From the NCBI GenBank assembly GCA_010015655.1, contig ML976668.1, positions 817,734-881,733 on the forward strand: a stretch of 64,000 nt of DNA, given 5' to 3'. A program made the translations under genes and the position numbers. Under the pieces are notes generated by a model. It was not told where the DNA came from, ran no database searches, and was given only the letters and a program-made list of their open reading frames with translations. The DNA comes from Bimuria novae-zelandiae CBS 107.79. Lineage: Eukaryota > Ascomycota > Dothideomycetes > Pleosporales > Didymosphaeriaceae. Below are positions 31,745 to 46,030 of this stretch, in pieces. Position 1 is the first letter of the stretch. Each line of letters opens with the position of its first letter.

Positions 31745-34560
31745 TATTATTATTAATGCTGCCCTGGGGGCGTTACGCGATATTAATAAAATAAAACTAA
31801 TAGATAAACTCCTAATATTTAGCCTTTAAAAGGACTTTAGTAAGCCTGTTAGTAGCTATCTTGTCTATATGAGCCTATTTAATAATAAGTTATTTAGCCT
31901 TTACCTCTTATTAGATTTATATCTAATAGATATTAACGTATTAAACCTTTTTATGTAGTTAAGTAAGGTCCTTATTATTAATTCCTGCTATTTATTAATT
32001 ATTATAGCACGTCGTAGGCGTTATGTCTAAGTTAAATAAAATATTATTAATAAAGCAAAGCTACTCTACTATTTATAACCTAATAAAGGAGGTTAAAAGT
32101 AACTCTAATTTAGGAGTAGACTTAGTAATAGTGCGCTAGACGGTCGCCTTTTAGTTAATAATTATACTATAAAGCAAAAAATATTATCCTTATAAGCTTT
32201 ACCGTATCTTTATATTATCAACGTACGAGGCGTCTAACACGCTAAAGAATAAAAGATTATAATAGTTATTATTATTAAAGATAATCTTTATAATTAAGTC
32301 GTTGTAAGAGACCTTAATAGCATAATTTTAAATTGCGAGCAAGTATCGCCAAACGCGTTATATAGCTATAATATATAACTATCCTAGATTAATAAGATAG
32401 CAAGTAAGCATGATATGGCTATAAGTAATATTAGGCCACGTCGAGTAAGTAATGTAGGCAAAATACCCTATAAGTTTCTAATATAGCTTTATACGTCAAA
32501 CGTCTGGCTCTTTAATTAACTTATTAAACAAGCTAACGTTAAGTAAAAAGTTAGGCTTTTTATAAATTACTATCTATATGCCGTACTTCTTGTAAACTTT
32601 ACTAATATATATATCTTAAATAAGCTAGATCTTCTTTTTCTAGCAATTGCGGATAACTTAGACACTTAAGAACTAAGCTAGGCCTCTTATTACCTTAATT
32701 TTAAATTAGTCCTTTAACTTATTCTCGAGGACTTAATAAATATAAGTGTTCGTCGAATAATACGCTATTATTATATTATTAACGTAGATAAAGAGGATAA
32801 TATACTTATTAATATATAAGTATAAAAAGCCATCGATGCATTTAAGTCCTAGTAGCCTAACTATAGCTTAGAACATATTATACTATAGAAGTAGTGTATC
32901 CTTTAGGCTATAAAGAGCGCGAAGTACCTCTAAAACGTTATTATTTATTTTATTAAAAATTTTAGAATTCTTAGCGTATAGCTTTTAATTAAGTATAGAG
33001 TTAAGGAAAGCGTTAGGTACGTAATATTACTTTATCTTTAAACTAAAGTAATTAGTATTTATAATAATTACGTAAAAAGTGCAGGCCGCAAGGATAGTAG
33101 CGTAAATATTATTAAACTACTCTTATAGGTCTCTACGTGCGACAAGTTAAGTCTTATACTTATAAAAATAGCTATCTTTATTAAACTTATATATAAATAC
33201 TTATATAAGTAAGATTACCCTAACGACTTTAGCCTGCATGGTTTAATATATTACTAAGATTTTATAAAAGTAGTTTTTATCTTTAATTTCTTAATACTTA
33301 CGCTTAGTAGACTTTATAAACTTAGCGTCCTGTTGATATAACTTTAATTAGCTAATATACTATAGGTTAAGTAATAACTATCTTTAATAAATTTAAAAGT
33401 TACCTGTCTTTGCATTGCTAGCAATCGTTATTGTAGTAAAGGTATATAGATAATTAGTAACCTTTTAAGCTTTTAGTTAAATACCGTAAATCTATAAGTT
33501 ATTTAGTTTTATTATTTTTAAACGCGCTTTATATTAAGCATATTCTTTTATTTAATATTTAGATTTTAACGTTATAGACCGTTATTATAACGTTATTTAA
33601 GTATGTAGGCTTTAATTTTGTTAGCTAATTAATTAGTAATATTTTACTATAAGAGCGTAAGATAAAAGTAGCAAGCGTAGTAGCATTTTAAAAAATAATT
33701 TACTATTTAATTAAAAGGAGTTAATATATTAGTATTACCACCTACTAACGGCTTAGACGATTATACAGTAGGCGTTAGTGTTAGTAATACTATATATTTG
33801 GCCTTATCGTAGAGACGTCGCTAACGTGTTATTAAAAGTTATTTAATAGATAAATCGTTATCTGCGTACGCCTTAAAGACGTTAAGTAACTCAATAATTT
33901 TTTTAATTACTAAGTTATCTGTGTAGCTATCGCGGCCTTTATAAAATATAGAAGTATTAAATACTATGTCTTGTATACGGATAACTTCATCCATTATTAA
34001 TAACTCAATCTAGAAGATATTAGTGCTATTATAGCCTATAAAATAGGCAATTAGGGTTCGCAAGGCTGTCTCTACTCTATATAATAAATATTTATTAAAA
34101 ACGTACGCGCGATAACTAATTAGTTAACGTAACTTATTGTAAGCTTTTTATATTAGATAGCTTTATATAGCGTGCACTAATTAAGGACTTTGAATAATAT
34201 TTAATTAAGTAGATATGCTACTATTTTTATTAACTTATATACTAATTACTTTAGAAAGTTGTCCGAGAGGCCTAAGCCAGAGGCTTTTAATATAGTTAGC
34301 TTACTAGTAAACTTAGTACCCTTATTTTACGTAAGTGTATCTAGAGCGTATAGCTTAAAATGCATATCTAGGTTAGCGTAGAGTTATTTTATAAAATTAA
34401 TAATGCTACGCTTATCGTTAAGCTTAATTATAATTACGTTATAATTATACTAACGCTAGATTTATAATATAGTATTTTATAGCTAGCGGCCTAGCTAAGC
34501 TTCTAATTTTATTAGAAAGGACTCTGCTTTGTGATAATATAAGTGTTAATAGATAGTATA
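31745..34560 (-). mobile_element. copia retrotransposon K, antisense, heavily RIP-mutated
   Basis: Minus-strand translation gives a copia RNase H region near 32480-32330 (LIGYFAYITYS, then AYLLSY, then VWRYLLAI) and, near 32820-32755, a reverse transcriptase active site read as YVNNIIIA in place of YVDDIIIA. Order and strand imply that integrase and gag lie toward 34560. The ends are not defined; a 3' LTR may be the GC-normal stretch at 31540-31740. No functional product is possible. Confidence 0.55.
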
Positions 34561-36396
34561 AGTACCTTACTTATTATTATTATAATAGGACTCTGTGACG
34601 TTCGTAGGTCCAGCTATGGTCGTGTCGTCATAATGGCGATAGAGGAAGGCGGGAGGTATGGGATAGCGCTTGCTTCCGTAAGGATAGCAGCCACAGTACT
34701 ATAATAGTAGTAGCCGCACTAGGCTAGCACTTAACCTACTACGCTTAGGCTTTATATTTTTTTCTCTTCTTTAGCTTTAAGTCTTTATATATATTACTAA
34801 TTTACTAGTCGCGAGACTCTATTTTACTATCTATTACACTATTTAAAGCTCAACTTTTATTATAAAGTAATTAATACTTTCTCTTACTTTCTCTTACTAT
34901 AAAGTAATCTAGAAATACTCTCCAAATCTTCTTACTAAGAAGCGATTAATAAATACATATTTTAATATTTAATTATTCGTATAAGAGCATATGCCTATAA
35001 AAGCGTAAGCGTAGACCTTTTTATAAGCTACTAATTAGCACGATTAAACCTGCTAATAGTAAAGGAAGATAACAAAGTGGAGACGCTATTTACTATTATA
35101 TTAGTTAAAGTCATTTAAGAGAACGTATACGAAGTATTACCTAAAGCTACTAAAGTAGTAAACTAGTTAAAGATAATAAACCTTAGGTCCTAGTTTAGTT
35201 GTTATAAGGTAAGTTAGCTATAGTACGAGCTAGTTAGATAGCTATATAAAATAGTTAGGATAATAAGCTAATGCGATAATAGTAAAAGCCTATACTAATA
35301 AATAGTACTTTTAGTTTTAATAGCTTTAAGCTATTAAGCGTATCCGCAGCAAAGGCCTTTAAGCCTATTCGTATTAATATTACGTAATGTAGCTACTTAT
35401 ATAATAATAAAGCTAAAAAATATAGAGCTAAACCTTTTAAGTACTTAGATAATTAGACCGATCTTTAATTTAAGGACTAGATTACTAGGATAGAGAATAA
35501 GTATAAAAAAGATAGAAATATCTAGCGCACTAAAAAGAGCTAGATAATATAGTTAGTTAGTTATCTAGAAGGTTTAGTATACCGAATAATCTCTGCTTAA
35601 TAAGTATCTAAGAATAATTTGTTTAAGAGCCTAGCTAAGTAAATCTAATACCTTAACGCTACTTTTAGAGACGTATACTACGCTAGTAAAGCCTAAGCTA
35701 TCCTAATAAAGTTAGAGTATAGCTTTAGACCTAATATTAATATTACCCCCTTTATTAGCACATTTAACTAGCTTATAGAATAGGCTAGCTAGGCACGCGG
35801 AGAGTTAAAGGTTATTTTATAAAAGTACCTATTACCTAAAATAAATATAAGTCTAATAAGTCTTACGCGCGACCCTAACGTTAGCTATAAAGTTTTTTAC
35901 TATAAGGTAATAGATACTACTTATACTAACTAGCACGGCTACGAGAAATAAGCGGCTAAACGCAATATAGGCCTTCTGCTAAATAAAACTAAGGGTAGTT
36001 ATACTATTAAGATATCTAAATAAACCAACCAGAGTGCTATAGGGAACTCTAGTAGGACAGACTATATATCTACTAATAAATTAATAACGTGACTATCTTA
36101 CGCAATGCGTAAGACTTATCTACTTATAGGTACCTGCTTCTAGTATAGAGAATAAGGCCACATTATAGCTAAATATTTAAAGAAGGGGATCCACAACACT
36201 ATAATAGTAGTAAAAGAATAGGAAACTAATTCTACTTCTAATTTAAAAAATAAGTAAGACTATTAAAAGACTTTTTAATAGTTAAACTAAAATTTTTAAG
36301 CCATAATAATACGAAATATAGATATAAAACATTTAGCTATTCAGCTAAAATTCGAGTAAATAGCACTCATTTTTCTACTATAGTATTTTTAGATAC

Positions 36397-36665
36397 TGTG
36401 AGGACGGGCACAGGCTCCTGCATTAAGAGAGTAGATGAGGTAGGTTGGCTCTATTTCAGCTACACTAAGATGAGGAGACTGTAGGTACACAGGCCTGCGG
36501 CGCTTTTATGCGCTGCCGCTTAGCACGGAACATCTATCTATCCAAGATAGCTACACTGGGTGCGTGGGCAGCTGCGCCCAGGCGTAAGGCAGCTACACCT
36601 AGGCGTAAGGCAGTCGCGCCTCTCACGCAAGGTTATATGTCCTGCTAGCATGCTAGGCTATTATA
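36397..36665 (-). repeat. 3' LTR of element H
   Basis: 269 bases. It contains two copies of a 21-base unit with CAGGCGTRAGGCAGCT near 36570-36615. Its outer end is intact (TGTGAGGACGGG) while its inner end carries RIP changes. Confidence 0.8.
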
Positions 36666-36689
36666 TTACCCCCCTCTAAGGTGGGCGCA

Positions 36690-39600
36690 GTCCTCTAAGT
36701 CCGTCGTGTTACCTCCTTCGTGTCTTGCCTTGTGCTAGTATAACTATAGCTTTATTATCTTTCTTTATTATCTCTAGATAGGTGCTGGCCTTATACGCTC
36801 GTAGCTAGATATCTAGTTATAATAGCAGCCCTGCTTTGTCTAGGTATGCGTTATAATACTCCTTTACCTTATGTAGTGCCCTAACAAAGCCTCGGGCGTT
36901 GTACTAGGTAGGGTTAGGATTATAGGCAGTCTAGGAGACTTTGTATTATAGATGTCCTTAGTAGATATAGTTATTAAGGATCTTCTCTACTTGCTATTCT
37001 AGGTTATTATTACCCTCTATTAGCTCCTCTTCTGGCTCTATCTAACCTAGCAGTGTGTCTATAGCGGCTTTCTATAGGCGGTCTGCATAGAAGATATTAT
37101 GCATGTATATATACGGCGGAAGCTTAACTTAGTAGGAGTATCCTTTTATAGTAATAATTAGGTAGGGCCTGTATATTTACTAGTTAAGCTTCTAACTAGG
37201 CTAGTTAGTTGTAAAGCCTCTTGGCGTAATATAGACTTAATCGCCTACTCTAAAATCTAGCTTACGTTACTTCTTATTTACTTAACGTGCTTATTGCTCT
37301 TAGGCATAAATAATCCCTCTCTAAGCTATCTCTATAGCCCGCTTTATAGCGTTATATTAAACTTTTACGTAGTTCTGCGCTTCCTCTCAGGACATCTGCT
37401 CACGGGCTGTAGACAAGGTCTTTGTCCGCTCTTCCTAGTCCTAGTGGTGTATAGGCTAATGTCCGAACTCGATCTCGTACGGCGAGAGGCCTGTAGTCTC
37501 ATAAGACAGTATAGCCTAAGCCCAGTCCATGCAGGGCAGTAGGTCAGACTAGTTATCCTAGTAGTAGTTAATAAATAGGCGAAGGCGCTAGTTAAGGTAC
37601 TAGTTTATAATTTCTATATTACTATTAGTCTAAGGATAATAAGCTATTAAGAGCTTTTACTTAACGCCTATAAGTTAGTATAGCTCGTTTATAAATGCTA
37701 AGATGAACTACGGGCCTCGATCAGAGATAATAGACTTGGGTGGGCCGTACACGCGTCAGATATAGCGATAGTACATATCTGCAGCCTGTTCCGCCGTGGT
37801 TATCTTATAGTAAGGTAGTGAGAAGCAGCGCTTGCTCAGGCGGTTAACTATAATAAAGGCGTTATTGTACCCTTTCTTATTAGGTGGGAATAACTTAAAG
37901 TCTATTAAAACGTCCTGCCATGCTCGCTCTAGTATTAGTAGTGGCTTAAGTAGTTTTAGGGTGCGGTTACGGGGCGTATAACTCTATTAATAAGCCTTGT
38001 AGGCGGCGATATAGGTGTCCACGTCCTTCGCTAGATTTGGCTAGTAGTACTAATCTCTAAGTAGCTTCGCTGTCTTCCTTTTTCCTAGGTAAGCAGTGAG
38101 CTACGTAGTATAGGTGGCTTGGATTAAGTAGGTGCGTAGGAAGTTGACTGCTAGGATAACTAGCTAATCTTTATATAAGAGTAGATCTTAATTATTTAGC
38201 TTTTATAGTCCTTAGTTATTAGATAGAGCTTTTTCCTGTAGCTTTTGTAGGCTATCGTAATTCTAGTTTACCTTAATTACCTAATTAACGAGGGCATGAG
38301 GATCCTCTATAGATAGAGAGGCTAAAAAGGTGTCTATTATAGCAATCTTAAGCTCCTAGCCCTGTAATCCTTAAGTAGCTAAGTTAGTAAGTTAGGTTAT
38401 AGCTTCTTACACTATATTAACGTCTAGCTACTTAGCCTGTAAGAAGACTTTTATGCAAGCTACCTTATCCTTCTTTTTTTAAGTTTATAGTTCCTCCTGC
38501 TTGCGTAATAGCGCGTTAGCCACTACGTTAGCAGTACCTAGTTAGTAGGTAAGCTTTAGGTTAAAATTAGCTACTATTATAGCCTAGCATATCTATTAAG
38601 GAGTAAGCTCGCGCTTAGTAGAGAAGTACTCTAGCGCTTAATAGTTAGTAATAGCGCTAAAGGGCTTAGTCGTCTATAGACTAATAAGCTAAAATCTCTA
38701 TTCTTTAAGGCTATAGATTATAGCCAGCATCTCTTTATTATATATATCGTAGTTCATCTGCGGGTCGCTCATTGTCTTAGAATAAAAGGCTATAGGTTGC
38801 CAGAGTCCGTCGTCCTGTAGCTAAGAGAGTACGCTAGTAATAACACTATTACTCGCGTCTATTTTCATGCGTGTGACGCGATAGGGAGAGTAGTAAGTAA
38901 GTACGTTGTTTAATAGCATAAGGTCTTTAACTTGCTAAAAGGCTATAAGCTCTTGCTCTTTAAAGGTATGCTAGGCGCCCTTCTTAAGGAGCTTTATAAG
39001 CAGTCTAACAATGCGTCTATAGTCCTTAAGGAAGGTTCGGTAGAAGTTATAAAAGCTTAAAAATAACTATATGCTTTTAACTAATATAGGTATAGGCTAG
39101 TTCTGCACAATAGCGATCTTCTCTAGGTTCTTCTAAATACCTTAAGTACTAATAATAAGGCTAAGGAACTTTATCCTAGTTATTATAAACTTACTCTTCT
39201 TAATATCTGCTTGCAAACTAGCGTCGCGGAGTTATTTAAGTACCTGCGCAACATGCTCCTTATAGTATAGTAGATCCTCTAAGTAGATAAGGATATTGTC
39301 TAGATATGCTATGCAAAAGTCGTTAAGTAGGCCATATAGTACCCTATTAATATATCGCTAAAAGGTAGCAGATCTATTACAGAGACTAAATAAGAGTACA
39401 CGATACTTATAGTTATTATAGCGTATATAAAACGTGGTTAGGTCCTCTACTTCCTTATCTAGTTAAATATGATAAAAGGCCTACTATACGTCCAGCTTAG
39501 TAAATATCTTAGCACGGGCGAGCCTCGCAAGGGTTTCTTAGATAAGTAGAATAAGATAAATATCTTTTTTTATAATAACGTTAAGCTTGCGATAGTTAAC

Positions 39601-42600
39601 ACAAAATCGCCACCCCCCTCTAGGCTTTTTAGTAAATAGTACTAGTAAGGCGTAGGGCGCGTTACTATAAGTAATAACGCCGCGTTAGAAGTAGTTGTTT
39701 AGGTAATCCTTAATAAGCTATAACTACTCTAAAGACATGCTATATAGTAGGCTTAATGTTAGTGTGTTATCCGCGGTTAGCTTAATATTGTAATTAACGC
39801 TATCGCGGTGTAGAGGTAGTACGTTAGAGTCCTTCTTTAAGAAGTAAGCTAGGGTAGCGCCCGCATAGCTTAGGAATAGTAACTTCTTTATAAGAAGCTA
39901 GCGGAGTTCTTTGTCTAGGTCTAGCGGGTCTGTCTGGCCTAGCTTCTTCTTACGGTCTTAGATTAGCTTCTCTACTTTATAAACACTAATATAGCTAATA
40001 ACTATCTTTTTCTAACGCGTATTAATTATAAATGCTATAGCTCTTATAATATTAATCTTAAGGCCTGCCTTAGCAAGGTCCTCGCAGGAGACAGGTTTAG
40101 GGCGAGTTAGCTACTACTCTTGTAACGGCAGCGCTTAGTAGCGGAGCTGCTCCTTTATCTTCGCTAGGTTCTTCTAGTAGGTACGACGCTAAGGGGATTG
40201 CTGCGATAAGTAGTAAATATGCTATATAATAGCCACGTCTATAAGCTTATTACGTTAGTTAGCATCTGCCTAATGCTTAAGATTAATTTCTGTAGCTATG
40301 CCCCGCGTTAGGATAATAATGTCTTGTTTATAGTTAATTTATATTATATCTAGCTACTTAACTATCTACTACTTATAGTTAATCTAGACGTTAGCTTCCT
40401 TAAGAAGCTTGCGGCTAACTATAAGGTCGTAGCGGCCAGTATCGCAGGGTATAAAGTAAGTAGTAAGGTGGTGGCCGTCTAGCACTAGGTTAGCCTAAAA
40501 GTGCTTATTCACCTGCCTGTTTAGTTAACTATTATATCTAGCCAGGGAAACAGCTTTTATGCTTTTAATAAATACCTTAAGTCCCTTCTTAATTATGCGA
40601 AAGTATTTAAGGTAGACTAGGACGTAGCTACCTACGCTTGTGTTAATAAAAGTCTTTAACCTAATTACTAGCCCGTTCGTTAAGATGCGACAGGGCAGAG
40701 TAAAAGCACTTTCGCTAAATAAGAGGTCTCGTATGCTAGTAGCTCCTATAGGATTCTCTAGGAAGGAGACTTCCCCTAGAGTAATACTTTTCCTAATTCC
40801 TTATTAGAAGAGAGGAAGCCTCCGCCCTTAGTTTTATAGTATACCTCTTTATTAGCTTGCGGTGCTAAATCGCTAGCCTCTAACGCTTTCTAATTAATAG
40901 GGCTATTTAGGCAGTCTCGAGTAATGTGTCTTAACTTTTTATAATAGTAGTAGGTAAGCTAGCTACTTAGAGCTATAGTGGCGGCGCGCGTTAGCTATAT
41001 GCGAGTAAGGGGCTACGCCAGTATTAAAGCGTACTCGCGAGACCTAGTGGCTAAGGTAGGAGTAGCCTTCTTTTAAGATTCTCGTTTAGCGCGCGCTATA
41101 ACTTAAGAGTCTATAATTACTACCTCTCGTGCAAGGTCGCGGGCGATGTTAACAAACTTAGAGTAATTATTCTTAAGGCGACGAATATTATGGCCTATAT
41201 TTATACAAAGTTAATCTATAAGCTTCTTATAAAACTTTTTAACTTATTAATTAGTAGGTAGCTTGCGCTACGTTGTAAGGTGGAAGAAGTCTACTTAGAA
41301 GCTAGTAAACTTAGCTATAAAGCGGAGGCGTAATTAAATAAATGCCTAACGGGCCTTCTTCTCCTTATATAGGTCACTAAAAGCTTACTCTATTATATTT
41401 ATTATAAATTCGCTATTAATGCGTTCGCCACTATCTTATAAAGCTTTAATTAAAGTTATAAGTTAGTTACGGGCGGGATCCTCTGTGCGTGTAGTTATAT
41501 ATGCTATAATACGCTCTTAGGTATCCTCTAAAGTCTCTCCTACAAACCAATCGTGGTTAGACCAAAGTTTATTCTCTATATAGGCCCTCTAGTGCTTAAA
41601 GGTTATAGTTATCTTGCCATCTAAGAGTAGCGAAGGGTCTAAGAACTTAACTAAGCGCTAGCTTGCGCCTAAAGAGCGTGTATATAGATAAGTAATAGGC
41701 TTAAATAGTAATAAGCGCGAAAAACATAAGTTATTAGGCTTGCTAGACTTAGAGCTTAGCGGGTCGTTAGCGGAGGGGACGCTCTAGCTTAGGGTCTAAG
41801 AGAGGATTTAGAATTTAGTTATATAAGATTAAGTTACTAGTGTATTAAGGGTAGAGCCTGTTATAGCCTGTTTAGTAAGTTAGGCTTCTAACCTGTCTAT
41901 CTTTTACTGCGCTTAAACGAGGGCTCTATGCAGTCCTTCGCCTTTAGCCAAGGCATTAGCAGCGATCTAGCGGTATATATATAGTTATTATCGCTCCATA
42001 CCACGAAGAAGTAGCTGGCTAACTAGCTCTATAGTAATCTTTGCTAGTTCCTGCCTAAAATGCTTAATCACGGCCTCTAGCGTCGTAGTAATTAGGTTGT
42101 TACTAGTAAACGTAGGTAGCTAGGGAGATTGTAAGAGGTCCTTATTAATACCTTACTAGATACGAGCAAGTTTTAAGGAAGTGTCTTAATTATAGTTTTC
42201 CTTAGTAATAGAGCTGTAGCTCTAGATTTCGTGTTCTTAGTAAATAAAGGGCTTAGATAGGTCGTACGCGCTGCCTAGCATCTCCTTTTCTAAGACTAAC
42301 GCTATAAATAGGTGTTTTAGTGCTATTTTGTTAATACTATAGGTAGAGTAGCTAGTTATTAGTTCTTTAGTAAGGAAAAGGCGAGCAGGTAGTGCTTAGG
42401 ATAGTTAGTAGGGATAGGTTCCTCTCTTATAGAGGCTAAGACTCTTATAGCCCTCTTTACGTAAGTAGTAAGTTGCCTATATAGCACGTTCGTTAAGTAA
42501 AGGGTGGTAGGCTAATTAGCTCTCCTAGCTAGCTACGGCGTGCTATTTTTAAACTACGTCCTTTAACTCCCTTTAAGTAGTACATTACTTAGTAGTATTA

Positions 42601-42760
42601 AGACCTCTTATTACGGGTAATTATACTTTATAATAAACTAATAGCTTAGCGTAGTTATATAATAAATCCCCTAAGGTGGTTATTATTAAGTTGTGCGCGC
42701 AGGCAGATTAAGTAGTTTAACTTAATATTTTATTACTATCTCTAGCTAAGTAAAAAGATT
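36690..42760 (-). pseudogene. gypsy Gag-Pol of element H with C-terminal chromodomain, RIP-inactivated
   Basis: On the minus strand the reverse transcriptase active site reads CIAYLDNILIYLED (near 39320-39280), an Asp-to-Asn version of YLDD. Near 37330-37200 is the end of integrase (RGLFMPKSNKH, then TGPYLIITIKGYSY near 37165). This is followed by a chromodomain near 37000-36840 (VEKILNNYIY, then YKVS, then AYNPNPTQYNARGF), which in chromoviruses guides integration to marked chromatin. Gag would lie toward 42700. Stops at Trp and Gln positions are frequent throughout. RT before integrase is the gypsy order. Confidence 0.75.
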
Positions 42761-42769
42761 TTAGTGTAA

Positions 42770-43059
42770 TATAAGGACAGGCACAGGCTCCTGCATTAAA
42801 AGAGTAAATAAGGTAGGTTAGCTCTATTTTAGCTACACTAAGATGAGGAGACTGTAGGTACACAGGTCTGCGGCGCTTTTATGCGCTGCCGCTCGGCACG
42901 GAACATCTATCTATCCGAGATAGCTACACTGGGTGCGTGGGCAGCTGCGCCCAGGCGTGAGGCAGCTACACCCAGGCGTGAGGCAGCTGCACCCAGGCGT
43001 GAGGCAGTCGCGCCTCTCACGCGAGGTCATGTGTCCTGCCGGCATGCCAGGCCGTCACA
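42770..43059 (-). repeat. 5' LTR of element H
   Basis: 290 bases. It has three copies of the 21-base CAGGCGTGAGGCAGCT unit (near 42945-43010) against two in the other LTR. Its outer end (GGCCGTCACA) is intact and its inner end RIP-changed. It remains GC-rich, giving a chance open frame at 42881-43072. Confidence 0.8.
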
Positions 43060-45613
43060 GATACTAAAGTAATAACAGCGTTAATTATTAATAAGTAAGT
43101 TACTACTTAAGCATAAAAATTACTAGTCGCTTATATTATAAAACTAAGTAAAATATTAGTCTTTAAGGAGTATTAAGGAATTAAGAGGGGCTAAGTAGAG
43201 ATAAAAATAGTATTATCATTTAAAATTAATAGACGTCTCTTTCTAAATTCTGAGTTTTAGATTACCAAGTCCACATACGAGGTCTTTATAGGGATATGAT
43301 AATTACGCAGCCAACGCCTCTATCTAGATTATAAGAAGATAAATCTAGTCTAGCTAGATAATAAACTAGCCTTAGATAGATTTGCCTAGATATTTAAACT
43401 ATCGCCCTACACAATTAATTATAGCTACATTAATCCTAATTATTAAGCTAATACCTATTAATGGGACAAGCAAGTAGATTGCTCTTATTAGTAGTAATAT
43501 ATTCTAAGCTAATAGTAGAAAGATCTTATTATTAAGAAGATACTTACTAAGCAATAGGCGCCAGCTATAGTAAAACTAATAACTAGAGAGAAAGCTATTA
43601 TTGCTTCTAATACTAATAATAGTTATGCCTAATAGCATGAATAGCTAGTTAGCAAATTAGATTAAGAAAAAAAAGTGAAGGATAAAGAATATTACTTGAT
43701 ACTTTTAGGACTTCATTAATAATATACTAAAACTAGTCCTAGTAATAGTCCTTAAATCACCTAATTAGATAGTCTTAACTAATAGAGGGGAGTGGCGGGC
43801 TCTAGTCTATAAAATCTACTAGATAGAGAAGGATTTTATATAATAGAAATAAACTACTTATACCTACAAAAGCTACCCTATTAAAGCTAGATAATTAAGA
43901 AGATATAACTAAAGAAATACACCATATTAACGTATAATAAGCCTAAAAGACTTACGACGGAAAAGTAATTTCTTTTCTTAAAGAAAAGGATCCTAAATAT
44001 ATTAATACAAAAAAAATAAAAATATTAAAGCTGATTATATACCTAGAGGGTTTCCTCTTTAAGAAGAAAGCTAATACTCTACTAATCTACTATTCTAGCG
44101 AGGACGAGGTACTCGAGCTTAAGAAGCCTCTACTAGCTATAGGCCTGCCAACCTATCGTATACTAATATAATATCTTATATTAGAGAAGGAGACTATTAA
44201 TAAACTTCTTAAATTTAACTTTATTAAATTATGCTATAAATCCCGCGTAGCCCCTATCGTATTTACCCTAAAACTATACTCAAAAGACTAATGATTTTGC
44301 GTTAATTACCGCTAGATTAATACCTATCTTAAGAGTTAGATTTTTCCTACAATATAGATGGCGGGCACGATTTTTAATAGGTATAATATATAACTATTTA
44401 CTGAAATTAATATAATATAAGCCTTCTACTAGCTATAACTAGAAGTAGGCTCCTAGTATTTATTATGTATTCTAGACTAGGTTTAGTACCTTTTAGTAGA
44501 ATTTTCTACCTTTTAGACTAACACTAGGACTAGTATAGTTTTAGGCTTTTATTAACTACTAACGTAATAAATTACTAGACTTTGACGCGAGCGCGTACGC
44601 TAGTAATATATTAATTTACTTAAAAACTAAAGTAGAGTACTAGCTATAAGTAAAAAAGATAATTTACTACCTTAACTAAGTAAATCTATAAAAGAATATT
44701 AAGAAGTTATAATTTAGCGTAACTAAGGTAGATTACCTAGGCATAGTTACAGAAGCTAGAGTTAGTATTTACGTTAACCTTTATAAAGTAGAAGGTATTA
44801 AGAACTAGAAATTTAAGGATTTTAAAAATAAGCCTGTAATTTAGTCTTTTATTAGCCTATATAATTATATTTAGATGTTTTGTTATTACGCCATCGATAT
44901 AGCTAATCTATTAAATTAATTACTAAAATAAGATACAAAATAGACAATAGGAGAGGAGTAGTAACGGGCTTTTAAAACTATAAAGGAAGTAGCTAACTTT
45001 ACACCTGTCTTAGCCTTCTTTAAGCTAGGTTAACTAACGAAAGTAAAAACTAATGTCTCTTATAACGCTACAGGCGGAGTTCTCTGGTAGTAGTAAGAAG
45101 ATAACGTATAAAAGTCTTTAAGCGATTTCTTTAAAACTATACCCCCATACAAAATTTTTAATATTGGCGGTTAGTAGTTATATATCCATTCGATATTTTA
45201 TGTAATGTAGCAGGTTAAGCCAAAATTTAAAAATAAATAAATATTATAATAAATACATAATTTATCATATTTTAAATGACGTAGTAAATATCAATTTACT
45301 ATTTAGTGAATATTTAGTAATTTCTAAAATTAGAGTATAAAAGTTTTTTATAGCTATAGTTCTAGTTCTAAACCTACTTTAATCTAGTAAAAGTTCTTAG
45401 AACTTTAGATTTTGCTTTTACCTAAATATAATAAGTTTCTTGGTTTTTTTTTTTTTTAGCAGCTACTATCCTAGGGATTTTACTAAATTTATATAGAAGC
45501 AGTCTCTAATAGGGTACTGTATACTATATAACGTATTTAATATGCGAGCCGCGTAGGCAAGTAAGCCGTATACCTTACTAACATTATATGTTAGGTTACC
45601 TTTTAATTATAAT

Positions 45614-46030
45614 GTCTCAACTACCTCTTATTAAATCGTCCTATAAAGAGACAGATATCCTTCTCATTATCCTAGCTATTAATAAAAATTATACTTAAAG
45701 TGTATAGTAAACTTTATAGATATATAATATCCCCTAAATAATACTGTGTAACTCACGCACCGGAATCGCTACGTAATATAATTATAAGCCTAACTTAAAA
45801 AAGTGTACTAATCTAGGAGAGGAGATAATTATTTAGTATATACTTAAACTATATTCGCGAGGAATTCCGCCCATACTAAGTACTATGCGAGATATAGCGG
45901 ATAAGCTACTTACTAAATAAGACGCTAATAAAATTAGTAAAAAGCAGTTATGCAACTTTATTAAGTAAATAGATAGCTTTACTATACAATATAATTAACT
46001 ATACGAGTAGTAAAGAGCTCTATATAGAGT
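45614..46030 (+). pseudogene. N-terminal fragment of a pogo-type transposase
   Basis: From ATG 45614 the frame reads MSQLPLIKSSYKETDILLI, then LAINKNYT, and parallels the DNA-binding half of element C's transposase (RGIPPILSTMRDIAD against RGFPPTLSAVQDIAD). It breaks off at about 46030 at the same point in the protein where D1 interrupts element C. The catalytic part is missing and no terminal repeats are visible. Confidence 0.6.

Larger units (their letters stand above)
36397..43059 (-). mobile_element. chromodomain gypsy retrotransposon H, antisense, inserted in element I
   Basis: LTRs at 36397-36665 (269 bases) and 42770-43059 (290 bases) have TGTGAGGAC...GTCACA ends, and GATAC flanks both sides (36392-36396 and 43060-43064). 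A purine tract (minus strand AGAGGGGGGG) adjoins the left LTR, so the left is the 3' end and the element reads right to left. Parts of both LTRs are RIP-changed (TGTGAGG to TATAAGG on the right, GTCACA to TTATA on the left). The two LTRs differ in length by 21 bases, one tandem unit. Confidence 0.85.
34594..45170 (+). mobile_element. gypsy retrotransposon I, 3'-truncated, split by element H
   Basis: It begins with an LTR-like sequence starting TGTGACGTTCG (34594) of normal composition. A plus-strand gag follows (about 35040-36300), with FRDVYYASKA, SLTRDPNVSYKVF and a damaged zinc knuckle (GTCFQYREQGHIIAKY, Tyr in place of Cys). It is interrupted at 36392-36396 (GATAC) by element H and resumes at 43065. 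There protease and reverse transcriptase remains are readable (NFIKLCYKSRVAPIVF and FCVNYR near 44215-44310) up to RNase H (YNATGGVLW near 45060). It is lost at about 45170; no 3' LTR is seen. Confidence 0.6.

Noticed and set aside
36540..36620. Possible CRISPR-like or satellite repeat
   Set aside because: Only two or three units, confined to the LTRs of element H.
42881..43072. Open frame with repeated APRREA units
   Set aside because: It is produced by the tandem 21-base units in the 5' LTR of element H, not by a gene.
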